A stretch of 64,000 bases of DNA from contig JBBFKT010000001.1 of NCBI GenBank assembly GCA_037482015.1, forward strand, positions 463,854 to 527,853, given 5' to 3'. This document shows positions 1 to 7,646 of this stretch, piece by piece; within the stretch, counting starts at the first letter, position 1; each line of letters begins with the position of its first letter. Origin of the DNA: Thermodesulforhabdaceae bacterium. Its GTDB lineage: Bacteria > Desulfobacterota > Syntrophobacteria > Syntrophobacterales > Thermodesulforhabdaceae. The notes beneath the pieces were generated by a model. That model had not been told where the DNA came from and did no database searches. It saw only the letters and a program-made list of their open reading frames with translations. The position numbers and the translations under genes are program-made.

Positions 1-52
1 AGATTAAAAGCGTTATAACAAACGTGATAACCTTAATAGATTTGATTTGCAT
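1..52 (-). CDS. Start of an exported protein, probably BamA (partial, runs off the left edge)
   Basis: Only the first 17 codons lie in the window. The ATG at 52-50 follows a good ribosome-binding site (AGGAGTAAGG), and the start reads MQIKSIKVITFVITLLI, a basic N-terminus followed by a hydrophobic stretch as in a Sec signal peptide. The gene lies 64 bp downstream of lolD on the same strand. In many Desulfobacterota the lysS-lolC-lolD block is followed by bamA and an ompH/skp gene, so outer-membrane assembly factor BamA is the likeliest identity. That identity is inferred from gene order only, because no diagnostic residues are visible. Confidence 0.5.
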   Translation of the reverse strand, partial: MQIKSIKVITFVITLLI

Positions 53-116
53 TCCTTACTCCTGGCTGTTGTTTTAACGCCTTACATATTTAACCATTAA
101 ACCATGGACGGTATCA

Positions 117-815
117 TTACTTTTCCTGTATCAACCGCCCATCTACCAGTCTCAGCGATCTATGCATCATGGACGCTAGTTCCATGTTGTGGGTTACCAC
201 GACCATTGTCAACCCTAATTCCTCGTTAAGTTCGACAAGCATTTTATGAATTGTTCGGCTGGTGCGGCTGTCGAGGTTTCCTGTGGGTTCATCGGCGAGA
301 AGAACCGGAGGAGATAGGACAAGTGCTCTAGCAATTGCAACTCTTTGCTGTTCCCCGCCAGAAAGTTCACCAACACGGCGTAAAAGACAATGTCCAAGCC
401 CGAGCCGCTCAAGCCAGTTAACGGCTTTCTCTCTAAGTTTAGATCGAGAACAACCGGCGATAATCCCCGGCATCATAACGTTTTCCAGAGCATTGAATTC
501 AGGCAACAGATAGTGGAATTGAAAAACGAATCCGACGTGAGTATTTCTAAAGTGAGCGCGTTTTTCATCGCTAAAAGCTAGCACATCCTGTCCGTTGTAA
601 TAAACCCGCCCCGCAGTTGGTCTGTCCAAAAGCCCCAAGATGTGAAGAAGAGTTGATTTGCCAACTCCAGATGCTCCCGTAATTGCTACTCTTTCTCCGC
701 TTCTCACCGCCAAATCCAGATCTCTAAAAACTTCCACCTGTTTAATGCCTTCGCCGTAGACCTTAGTAAGCCCCACTGCTTGAATAAGAGAAGCTTCCGA
801 ACGTTTTTCATTCAT
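117..815 (-). CDS. lolD: Lipoprotein-releasing system ATP-binding protein LolD
   Basis: This is the ABC ATPase that powers release of outer-membrane lipoproteins from the inner membrane through the LolC/E permease. The 232-residue protein shows a Walker A motif (GASGVGKST), a Q-loop region ([12 protein letters not shown]), the ABC signature LSGGEQQR, a Walker B with catalytic Glu (VLLADEP) and an H-loop (VVVTHN). The [12 protein letters not shown] stretch and short length are typical of LolD and related MacB-type ATPases. I start at MNEKRSE (ATG at 815), which overlaps the end of lolC by 8 bp. A longer open frame reaches 917 but only reads through lolC. Translational coupling with lolC is likely. 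Confidence 0.92.
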   Translation of the reverse strand: MNEKRSEASLIQAVGLTKVYGEGIKQVEVFRDLDLAVRSGERVAITGASGVGKSTLLHILGLLDRPTAGRVYYNGQDVLAFSDEKRAHFRNTHVGFVFQFHYLLPEFNALENVMMPGIIAGCSRSKLREKAVNWLERLGLGHCLLRRVGELSGGEQQRVAIARALVLSPPVLLADEPTGNLDSRTSRTIHKMLVELNEELGLTMVVVTHNMELASMMHRSLRLVDGRLIQEK

Positions 816-2064
816 ACCGTAACGCCTCAACAGGATCAAGCTTTGCCGCCTGATGCGCAGGATAAATTGTTGCACCAAAACTGATGATAATAGCAGCCAG
901 ACAGACGAAAAATACATCCCAGAATTCTATTTTTACGGGGAGATTTGAGATGTAGTAAATATCCTTGGGAAGTTCTATAAAATGATATCGTTTAAGAATG
1001 CCGCAGAGAATAAATCCTCCCACCAGCCCAAGAATTGTTCCGCAAATGCCTATAAATAGCCCCACAAGCATAAAGACACGTCGAATGCGTGATGCTGTCG
1101 CCCCCATCGCTTTCATTATTGCGATGTCTTTTGATTTGTCCATTACCAACATTATAAGCGAACTGACAATATTAAAAGCTGCTACAAGTACGATCAGAGT
1201 AAGGATGATAAACATGGCAGTTTTTTCGAGCTTGAGAGCGGAGAAAAGGTTTCTGTTCATCTGCATCCAGTCTCTGACCCAGTAGGAATAACCAAGCTTT
1301 TCCTGAATCATCGATGCTACCCTGGATGCATCATCGGCATCTAGAAGCCAAATTTCAATTCCCATTATTCGATCCGTCATACCTGAAAGTTGTTGAGCCT
1401 CACGAAGACTTATAAATGCAAATGTTTGATCGTAATCATATACTCCCGATTGAAATAAACCAACCACTCGATAGGCTCGGCTTCTCGGAACTTGTCCCAT
1501 AGGAGTAATTCTTCCAGATGGGACGAGAATATTTACAACATCATTGAGGTGAAGGTTCAATTGTTTTGCCAATTCGACACCGAGAATAATACCGGGGGTG
1601 GTTAGCTCTTTTCCTGATAGAGAAGTATTTTCGATGTCATCGATCCGTCCCATGATTAGATTTTTGGCGATCATTTCTGAACGGTCTTTGTGAACATCGA
1701 CACCTCGAATAACTGCCCCGGTTGACCTTCCTCCGGAACTTAACAGTCCCTGAAGGTATATAAAAGGTGATGTAATTCTTATTCCCGGCAGGCTATTTAT
1801 TTCATTAATTACCGATTCGTAGTCCGGAATACTTCCATGAAGACTTCTTACAACCACATGAGCTGTTGCTCCCAGAATTCTCTCCCTTAAATCGCTCTGG
1901 AATCCGTTCATCACAGCAAGCACCACTATAAGAGCCATAACCCCTACTGCGACCCCGGCTATGGATATAACGGTTATAAGAGAAAGAAGCCCTTGTCGTT
2001 TGCGAGCTCGAAAGTATCTAAGCCCCACAAACCACTCAAATGGAAGCCTTTCCTGAAGATACAC
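808..2064 (-). CDS. lolC: Lipoprotein-releasing ABC transporter permease LolC/LolE
   Basis: Inner-membrane permease that hands mature lipoproteins to the periplasmic carrier. The N-terminal region after LPFEWFVGLRYFRARKRQG contains the first membrane helix (SIAGVAVGVMALIVVLAVMNGF), then a large periplasmic MacB-type domain, and three C-terminal helices with the typical AIMKAMGA cytoplasmic loop between them. The length (418 residues) fits the LolC/E family, and one gene probably serves both roles as in many non-enteric bacteria. I choose GTG at 2064, which has an AGAAGGACG site upstream and lies just after the lysS stop. An ATG at 2115 would overlap lysS by 47 bp and add 17 atypical residues. 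Confidence 0.9.
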   Translation of the reverse strand: MYLQERLPFEWFVGLRYFRARKRQGLLSLITVISIAGVAVGVMALIVVLAVMNGFQSDLRERILGATAHVVVRSLHGSIPDYESVINEINSLPGIRITSPFIYLQGLLSSGGRSTGAVIRGVDVHKDRSEMIAKNLIMGRIDDIENTSLSGKELTTPGIILGVELAKQLNLHLNDVVNILVPSGRITPMGQVPRSRAYRVVGLFQSGVYDYDQTFAFISLREAQQLSGMTDRIMGIEIWLLDADDASRVASMIQEKLGYSYWVRDWMQMNRNLFSALKLEKTAMFIILTLIVLVAAFNIVSSLIMLVMDKSKDIAIMKAMGATASRIRRVFMLVGLFIGICGTILGLVGGFILCGILKRYHFIELPKDIYYISNLPVKIEFWDVFFVCLAAIIISFGATIYPAHQAAKLDPVEALRYE

Positions 2065-2068
2065 AGCC

Positions 2069-3562
2069 TTAATCGTCCTTCTTTTCTGGTTTAAGTTGTG
2101 GAAAGAGTATAACATCTCTTATGGATGGCATGTCTGTAAAAAGCATCACTACTCTGTCAATACCAATTCCTTCTCCTGCCGCAGGAGGCATGCCATACTC
2201 AAGAGCGCGAATGTAGTCTTCATCCATTTCGTGAGCCTCCTCATCCCCGGCTCGCTTTGCTTCGATCTGTTTTATAAACCGTTCTTTTTGGTCGCGAGGA
2301 TCGTTGAGTTCCGAAAAGGCATTAGCCATTTCCCTTCCTGCAATAAAGAGCTCAAATCTATCAACAAACTCCGGATTTTCATCGTTTTTTCTTGAAAGCG
2401 GTGAAACTTCAAGCGGGTAGTGAATGATAAAGGTTGGCTGAATGAGTTTTGGTTCAACGGTAAGGTCAAATAGCTTTGTGAGTAACTTTCCGTGTCCTTC
2501 GTATCGTTCTACGGGGATGCCAAGAGATCTTGCGAGTTCGGCGGTTCCTTCAAATGAAACTAGCTTTTCTTCAGGGAGTCCACCAATTACGGAAAGACTT
2601 TCCATAAACTTGTAAACTTTCCAGGGGGGCGAAAGATCGATAAGTTGTCCTTGATAAGTAATTTGCTGATTACCGCCGTTTACAGCATCGCAAAGCGTCA
2701 CAAAAAGTTCTTCCGTAAGTTTTATTAAGTCTTCATAGGTTGCATAAGCCTGATAAAATTCAAGCATCGTAAATTCAGGATTGTGCTGAGTCGATATGCC
2801 TTCATTTCTGAAGTTTCGGTTAAGTTCAAAGACTCGTTCAAATCCACCTACAAGAAGTCTTTTGAGATAAAGTTCGGGGGCAATTCTGAGATATAGATCT
2901 ATTCCCAAAGCATTGTGATGGGTTTTGAAAGGCTTTGCTGTTGCTCCCCCAGGAATAGGTTGCATCATAGGGGTTTCTACTTCCATAAAACCTCTGTCTG
3001 TAAGAAATTGGCGTATAGTTTGGATAATCTTTGTTCTCTTCCGGAAAACTTCACGAACGAAGTCGTTCATAATGAGATCTACATATCTTTGACGGTAGCG
3101 GATTTCGACGTCCTTTAGCCCATGGAATTTTTCCGGAAGGGGTCTGAGGTTTTTAGTGAGAAGCACGAAGTCTTCCACCAGAATGGTTAGTTCTCCTGTT
3201 TTTGTGCGGAAAGCTGGTCCTTGGACTCTAACGATGTCCCCAATATCTATTTTTTTTGCAAAGGCAAACTGGTCTTCCGGCATGCGGTTTTTCTGAAGGT
3301 AAATCTGAAGACGTGCTCGATCGTCTTGAAGATGCATGAAAATAGACTTACCAAAGGAGCGTATCGCCATGATCCGCCCTGCGATGCAGAATCGATCTTG
3401 GGATTCTTCGAGTTCCTCACTCGTTTTGTTCATGAGCTTTTCGACAACATCAGAAAGCTTGTGGGTTACTCTGTAATGATTTGGATAAAGCGGTATACCT
3501 TCCCGCTCGAATGTTTCTGCCTTTTTAAATCGCTCTTTCATTACGATATTCAGATCTTCCAT
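2069..3562 (-). CDS. lysS: Lysyl-tRNA synthetase, class II
   Basis: Charges tRNA-Lys with lysine in the cytoplasm. The 497-residue protein has an N-terminal OB-fold anticodon-binding domain (about residues 55-160, including the IAGRIMAIRSFGKSIFMHLQD strand region) and a class II catalytic core. Motif 2 is FRNEGISTQHNPEFTMLEFY and motif 3 is GIGIDRVVMLFT near the C-terminus. The length is normal. The start ATG at 3562 is preceded by a purine-rich GGTGAAAG. The gene is followed after a few bases by lolC on the same strand, a conserved arrangement in Desulfobacterota and some Proteobacteria. Confidence 0.97.
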   Translation of the reverse strand: MEDLNIVMKERFKKAETFEREGIPLYPNHYRVTHKLSDVVEKLMNKTSEELEESQDRFCIAGRIMAIRSFGKSIFMHLQDDRARLQIYLQKNRMPEDQFAFAKKIDIGDIVRVQGPAFRTKTGELTILVEDFVLLTKNLRPLPEKFHGLKDVEIRYRQRYVDLIMNDFVREVFRKRTKIIQTIRQFLTDRGFMEVETPMMQPIPGGATAKPFKTHHNALGIDLYLRIAPELYLKRLLVGGFERVFELNRNFRNEGISTQHNPEFTMLEFYQAYATYEDLIKLTEELFVTLCDAVNGGNQQITYQGQLIDLSPPWKVYKFMESLSVIGGLPEEKLVSFEGTAELARSLGIPVERYEGHGKLLTKLFDLTVEPKLIQPTFIIHYPLEVSPLSRKNDENPEFVDRFELFIAGREMANAFSELNDPRDQKERFIKQIEAKRAGDEEAHEMDEDYIRALEYGMPPAAGEGIGIDRVVMLFTDMPSIRDVILFPQLKPEKKDD

Positions 3563-3663
3563 CTTTCACCATCCCTTCATCACTTGATTATTAGCATGAT
3601 TTTTAGCACTTTTACCACGCGGTTTCGAAACGCTAGATGAAAGCTTCTATTCAGTCAAGCGGT

Positions 3664-3825
3664 TCATGATCCTGACCTCTTAAAAAATCCCGAGATTGTA
3701 AATCCTATGATTAGAAGCCCTATAATGGCAAGGGTCCACTCATCTTGGGAAACGATTCTTACAATACCAGAAATCAAAACACCTATTCCCCCAATAAGGC
3801 AAAGTATGCGTGTCCCGGTACTCAT
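3664..3825 (-). CDS. Small membrane protein of 53 residues, unknown function
   Basis: A short open frame not obvious from standard length cut-offs. It begins with ATG at 3825 behind GAGAGGAAAG, a strong ribosome-binding site, and ends with TGA at 3664. The product starts MSTGTRILCLIGGIGVLISG and has two hydrophobic segments (about residues 7-22 and 31-44) separated by a short polar turn (RIVSQDEW), ending in a basic tail KRSGS. This hairpin-like topology is typical of small inner-membrane proteins. It lies 101 bp upstream of lysS on the same strand. No family is recognised, and the evidence for translation is the RBS plus the coherent two-helix pattern. Confidence 0.6.
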   Translation of the reverse strand: MSTGTRILCLIGGIGVLISGIVRIVSQDEWTLAIIGLLIIGFTISGFFKRSGS

Positions 3826-3995
3826 TAGTTTGCTTTCCTCTCATTAAATAGCTTTTTCTATAATTAATAATCCCCATCTCATGACGAATTATCCTTTTTA
3901 TTAATCTTTCCTTGCTTAGCTTGTTGTGCTTTTTTACGTGTGATAAATGAAAAAGTCAAAGGAGAGAACAAACGAAAAGGAAGGCGCGATTTTTC
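3826..3995. promoter_or_regulatory. Divergent intergenic promoter region
   Basis: An A+T-rich 170-bp gap separates the leftward small-protein/lysS genes from the rightward ATP-grasp gene, so it must hold two outward promoters. The rightward gene has a clear AAGGAAGG ribosome-binding site at about 3979-3986. I could not assign -35/-10 boxes with confidence. Confidence 0.35.
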
Positions 3996-4841
3996 ATGGC
4001 TAATCTGAACAGAAGCTATGTTCTTTCTTTTAACCCTGTAATCGAATCTGTAAAATACCGGATCTGTGCTGGGAGGGCTTTGAACGAAAAAGACATTTCA
4101 CTCATGAAACGGGCTCGAGCAATTATTTTGCCTCAGGGATGTTCCTCTGAACTTTACTGGGCAGCAGTGCGCTGCTGCCCTAATGTCTTTCCTGACTACC
4201 ACTGCCGTTTCCTTTACCCAGGAAAAACTGGTCAGATCAGGATGTTTAGAGCTTTTGGGATTCCTCATCCTAGAACCATGCTTTTTGGTTCCGTCAGTAT
4301 TTTTTGCTACTCTATGCTGGATTCTCTTTCTTATCCGGTTGTCGTAAAAAGCGCTGTTGGTGGGGAAGGGGAGAATATCTTTTTTGTGCCTGATCGAAAA
4401 ACTATGAATGATGTTCTTGAGCGAATAAGGCTTTTAGAACGATCAGGGGTTTTTGGGTTTCTTATTCAGGATTACGTTCCCAATAACGGTAAAGATCTTC
4501 GAGTTATTATCATGGGTAAAAGGCTTTATGCATATTGGCGTGTTGCTTCGGAAGGAGAATTCCTGCACAATATTTCCAAAGGGGCTACATTAGATCTAAA
4601 GTCAGATGAAAAGAAAATCCAGGCTGGCATTTTGTTAGGGGATACCTTGCGAAAACTCACAGGCATCAACCTTGCCGGGATTGATGTTATTTTCCATAAA
4701 GAAGACCTGGAAGGGAAAAATCCCCTTCTTCTGGAAGTAAACTACTTTTTCGGTCGCAAAGGGCTTGGTGGAGACGCCGTTTATTATCAGCTTCTAAATG
4801 AAACTGTAAGAGAATGGTTGTCATCTTTACCTGGCGATTAA
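3996..4841 (+). CDS. RimK-like ATP-grasp ligase
   Basis: An ATP-grasp enzyme of 281 residues, the fold of RimK (ribosomal S6 glutamate ligase), coenzyme gamma-F420:glutamate ligases and LysX. Visible signs are PVVVKSAVGGEGENIFF (ATP-binding strand with Lys, glycine-rich loop), FLIQDYVPNNGKDLRVIIMG (adenine-contacting strand and the conserved D-R-V pair), and LLLEVNYFFGRKGLGG near the C-terminus (the metal-binding E-x-N motif). The usual N-F(E)-P sequence is replaced by NYFFGRKG, so substrate preference may differ. It likely joins a carboxylate to an amine, but the substrate cannot be read from sequence. It converges with the MoaD-like gene and overlaps it by 4 bp. Confidence 0.72.
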   Translation: MANLNRSYVLSFNPVIESVKYRICAGRALNEKDISLMKRARAIILPQGCSSELYWAAVRCCPNVFPDYHCRFLYPGKTGQIRMFRAFGIPHPRTMLFGSVSIFCYSMLDSLSYPVVVKSAVGGEGENIFFVPDRKTMNDVLERIRLLERSGVFGFLIQDYVPNNGKDLRVIIMGKRLYAYWRVASEGEFLHNISKGATLDLKSDEKKIQAGILLGDTLRKLTGINLAGIDVIFHKEDLEGKNPLLLEVNYFFGRKGLGGDAVYYQLLNETVREWLSSLPGD

Positions 4842-5077
4842 CCGCCCCCTACCGGAGGAAAGAAAGCAACTCTTTCGGATCCCTTTAGCTTATGATCCAG
4901 TGAAGAATGGATTCCATCAACCATGACTATTTTAACTTCTTCTTTTGGAATGCCCAGTATCTCGATAACTCTATTTACGGACGCACCGGGTTCGACAGAC
5001 ACGGAAATTCCCTTTTCCGGATCGTAATCAGGAATAAAACGCCTTAGAGTAGCGGCAAGAAGTACTTGCAGAGGCAT
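4838..5077 (-). CDS. MoaD/ThiS-family ubiquitin-like sulfur carrier
   Basis: A 79-residue beta-grasp protein ending in Gly-Gly-Gly (FFPPVGGG), the C-terminal tail that is adenylated and thiocarboxylated in MoaD and ThiS sulfur carriers. The internal sequence (SVNRVIEILGIPKEEVKIVMVDG) matches the family pattern. The ribosome-binding site GGAGAAG precedes the ATG. It is the last gene of the minCDE run, 12 bp after minE, with no molybdopterin or thiamine gene nearby, so the sulfur acceptor is unknown. It could serve molybdopterin, tungstopterin or another thio-cofactor. Confidence 0.75.
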   Translation of the reverse strand: MPLQVLLAATLRRFIPDYDPEKGISVSVEPGASVNRVIEILGIPKEEVKIVMVDGIHSSLDHKLKGSERVAFFPPVGGG

Positions 5078-5089
5078 AAAAAGCTTCTC

Positions 5090-5374
5090 CTATTTGGCGT
5101 TTGTTGGTTGATGTTGCCCGTGGCGAAAAACTCTTTTTACATGAACATTAGACACAAGAGCTGCGTAATCCTTCCCTTGCTCTACTCGCACATTGATCGT
5201 CTGATGGTCAATTTCCATATACTTTGAAAGTACGGCTATAATATCATTTTTAATTTTTTCCATCACTTCCGGTTCGATGCTCAACCTATCATGAAGAAGC
5301 ACAATCTGCATTCTGTCCCTTGCTATTTTGCCACTTTTTCTGTCGGTAAAAAATCTCTTTATTGCATCGAGCAT
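5090..5374 (-). CDS. minE: Cell division topological specificity factor MinE
   Basis: MinE stimulates MinD ATPase and drives Min oscillation so that MinC inhibits division only at the poles. The 94-residue protein has an N-terminal membrane-targeting/anti-MinCD helix (MLDAIKRFF) and the characteristic ARDRMQIVLLHDR segment, which converts to a helix on MinD contact. The C-terminal topological-specificity domain (IIAVLSKYMEID) follows. Length and motif order are normal. The ATG follows AAGGAGC. It sits 36 bp downstream of minD in the usual minC-minD-minE order. Confidence 0.95.
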   Translation of the reverse strand: MLDAIKRFFTDRKSGKIARDRMQIVLLHDRLSIEPEVMEKIKNDIIAVLSKYMEIDHQTINVRVEQGKDYAALVSNVHVKRVFRHGQHQPTNAK

Positions 5375-5410
5375 TGCTTTAGCTCCTTGTTCAATTAGAG
5401 TTAACCGCTA

Positions 5411-6208
5411 TCAAGCATTCCACAGGAGTTTTTTCACTATTCCCAGCAAGCCACCTTCATGATTATCGGAAGGAATTGGAATGTTTTCTCCTTCTAGCCT
5501 TCCTGCGATTCGCTTAAAAGCTGCTGCTGTATTGCTTTTCTTTTCGTGCACCAGCGGAATTCCACGGTTAGTAGATATAACAACTTCTTCGCTTTCGGGG
5601 ATAACTCCTATAAGTGGTATGGACAGAAGAGAACAGATGTCCTCAGTGGACATCATATCTCCCCGCCGGATCATTTTTTGGTTTACTCGGTTGATTATCA
5701 AGTGAATGTCTTTCAGCATATTAGCTTCCAGAAGTCCGATGACTCTATCTGCATCCCGTATGGCAGACACTTCAGGGGTTGTGACAACAAGGGCTTTTTG
5801 AGCACCTGCGATGGCGTTTCTAAATCCTTGCTCAATACCTGCAGGGCAGTCCACTAGCACGTAGTCAAAGGTTTCGATGAGATTCTCACAAAGCTTTTTC
5901 ATGTCTTCAGGTCTGACGGAGTCTTTGTCGCGAGTTTGAGCTGCGGGAATAAGATAAAGAGAATTGATTTTACGATCGCGAATCATCGCCTGTTCTATGC
6001 GACATCTTCCTTCGACGATGTCAACCAGATGATAAACTATTCTGTTTTCAAGTCCCATTACCACGTCAAGGTTACGTAAACCTATATCGGCGTCCACAAG
6101 GACCACCGATCTTCCTCTCATAGCAAGAGCGGTGCCAAGGTTGGCTACCGTTGTTGTTTTTCCCACGCCCCCTTTTCCGGAGGTAATCACAATGGTTATC
6201 CCTGGCAT
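5411..6208 (-). CDS. minD: Septum site-determining protein MinD
   Basis: A membrane-associated ATPase of the ParA/MinD family that recruits MinC and MinE. The deviant Walker A (GKGGVGKTTT) lies at the N-terminus, followed by switch I (DADIGLRNLD) and switch II/Walker B (YVLVDCPAGIE). The C-terminus (GGLLGIVKKLLWNA) forms the amphipathic membrane-targeting helix seen in functional MinD. The 265-residue length is normal. It lies between minC (19 bp upstream) and minE on one transcript. Confidence 0.97.
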   Translation of the reverse strand: MPGITIVITSGKGGVGKTTTVANLGTALAMRGRSVVLVDADIGLRNLDVVMGLENRIVYHLVDIVEGRCRIEQAMIRDRKINSLYLIPAAQTRDKDSVRPEDMKKLCENLIETFDYVLVDCPAGIEQGFRNAIAGAQKALVVTTPEVSAIRDADRVIGLLEANMLKDIHLIINRVNQKMIRRGDMMSTEDICSLLSIPLIGVIPESEEVVISTNRGIPLVHEKKSNTAAAFKRIAGRLEGENIPIPSDNHEGGLLGIVKKLLWNA

Positions 6209-6227
6209 TTTTGTAACTCTCCTTTTG

Positions 6228-6896
6228 TTAAAAACTCGTAACCTGTATCCGATCGTCTTTTATTTCAGCTATTTCATAGCGTTTGGTCTGCGGCGGTTTG
6301 TCCTCCCGGGGCGGCATAGCAACAAGATCAGCAATTCTGAGTTGGCTAGGTTCGATCGATAGAGCCCATATCTTGGAGTCTCTGTTTCCATAGGCTCCAG
6401 CATGTGCAATGCCCCGTAAGACTCCAAACACAATAATGTCTCTACCTGCAATTATTTCCGCCCCAGGGTTAACATCTCCAAGCACCACACAATCTTGGGG
6501 CGTTTCGATTCTTGTGCCTGAGCGACAGGTCTGCTTTATAATCACAGGTTCTGGTTCTTTTTCCTGAAAGGGAATCTGATGGATTGGAATACCGATTTGC
6601 TTTGAAGCCCATTCAAAAAACGAGTCAAACCTGTGTCCAAGTCTGAGTTCTGTAACATTAGCATGCCACTGATTTTTAAGAAGATCCCTCAGGGCTATGA
6701 TTTCATCGAATCGAAAGGGGCGGAGCCCAAGATCGATTACAATTTTTGCTGACTTGAAAAATCTATTTGATTCCTCCCACCGCTTTTCCAAATATCTAAG
6801 TATCATCTGAAAGGGAAGGGATGGATCCAGGATAAATACGAACTGCCCATCCCTTTGAGCCCTTATTTGAACAGCGTGGGAAAATTCCTTGTTCAT
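6228..6896 (-). CDS. minC: Septum site-determining protein MinC
   Basis: Division inhibitor that antagonises FtsZ. The N-terminal FtsZ-inhibiting domain covers about residues 1-105. The C-terminal beta-helix domain is recognisable by VVLGDVNPGAEIIAGRDIIV and VFGVLRGIAHAGAYGN, which mediate dimerisation and MinD binding. I start at ATG 6896 (MNKEFSHAVQ), immediately after GGGGAGGAAG, which is the best ribosome-binding site in the region. An upstream ATG at 6950 would add 18 residues without homology. Length is 222 residues, normal for the family. Confidence 0.94.
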   Translation of the reverse strand: MNKEFSHAVQIRAQRDGQFVFILDPSLPFQMILRYLEKRWEESNRFFKSAKIVIDLGLRPFRFDEIIALRDLLKNQWHANVTELRLGHRFDSFFEWASKQIGIPIHQIPFQEKEPEPVIIKQTCRSGTRIETPQDCVVLGDVNPGAEIIAGRDIIVFGVLRGIAHAGAYGNRDSKIWALSIEPSQLRIADLVAMPPREDKPPQTKRYEIAEIKDDRIQVTSF

Positions 6897-6965
6897 TCTT
6901 CCTCCCCTTACTAATTCCGGGAGCGCTATATTTAGCCTGGGAGTAAGCACCTGACTTTTTTCAAC

Positions 6966-7646
6966 TTATCGATTTTGCTTAACAACCTTCTCTGGCCAGA
7001 TGACAAATCTTTCCAAATCCCGCCAGTGTGAAATCCGTGGAAAGTCAGTTCCCTTTCTATTCCACGGTTGATCATAGACTATAATCCCAAATCCTTCGGC
7101 TCGCAATTTTACACAGGTATCCCAGCGATCTTCAACAAAGACTTTGATGTTCATTTCTCTGAGAATAGCTTGTTTTCTATCGGGATCACCTGTAGCTACC
7201 ACCTTGATGGCTTCTTGGGGAACATCCGGCAAAATGTTGTGAATCCACCTGGTAATAGATTCAGGCCATATTCTAGCTGTTACAAACCTTAAAGGTGAAT
7301 ATTGGCTCAGTTTTCTAAGAAATTCTGGAGCACCGGGACAGGGTGGCACTCTGAGTGTGTATTCATCACTCAGAACAACGCATATCAGTTCATTAAGAAT
7401 ATCTTTGCTGATTCCAGGAAGACACTTATGAAGTTCATATTCGCAGATGTGCTCTTTTGAAAAATCTTTTATGCCAAGTTTTTCTCTAACCAGATCAACG
7501 AAAACAGCCATTGTGTCGGCTACAACTCCATCAATATCAAAAGCTATTTCCCAGGGAAATGCGGAAACACGATCAACTTTTTCTTCTGGCGACTCAGTCA
7601 GTGATGCATACTTGAGCTGGTTCGTCGAAGCGGAACCATATTTCAT
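6966..7646 (-). CDS. HAD-superfamily 5'-nucleotidase-like phosphatase
   Basis: A 226-residue HAD hydrolase. Motif I is AFDIDGVVADT with the nucleophile and general-acid aspartates. Motif II is likely FVTAR, and motif III/IV lies around FVEDRWDTC, where the acidic pair binds magnesium. The overall order resembles the NT5C 5'(3')-deoxyribonucleotidase branch and related sugar-phosphate phosphatases. I chose ATG 7646 because GGAGGAAGG lies directly upstream. This start falls inside the end of the preceding acetyl-CoA hydrolase gene (53-bp overlap), which suggests translational coupling. Nucleotide dephosphorylation would fit the nearby purA, but the substrate is inferred. Confidence 0.7.
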   Translation of the reverse strand: MKYGSASTNQLKYASLTESPEEKVDRVSAFPWEIAFDIDGVVADTMAVFVDLVREKLGIKDFSKEHICEYELHKCLPGISKDILNELICVVLSDEYTLRVPPCPGAPEFLRKLSQYSPLRFVTARIWPESITRWIHNILPDVPQEAIKVVATGDPDRKQAILREMNIKVFVEDRWDTCVKLRAEGFGIIVYDQPWNRKGTDFPRISHWRDLERFVIWPEKVVKQNR

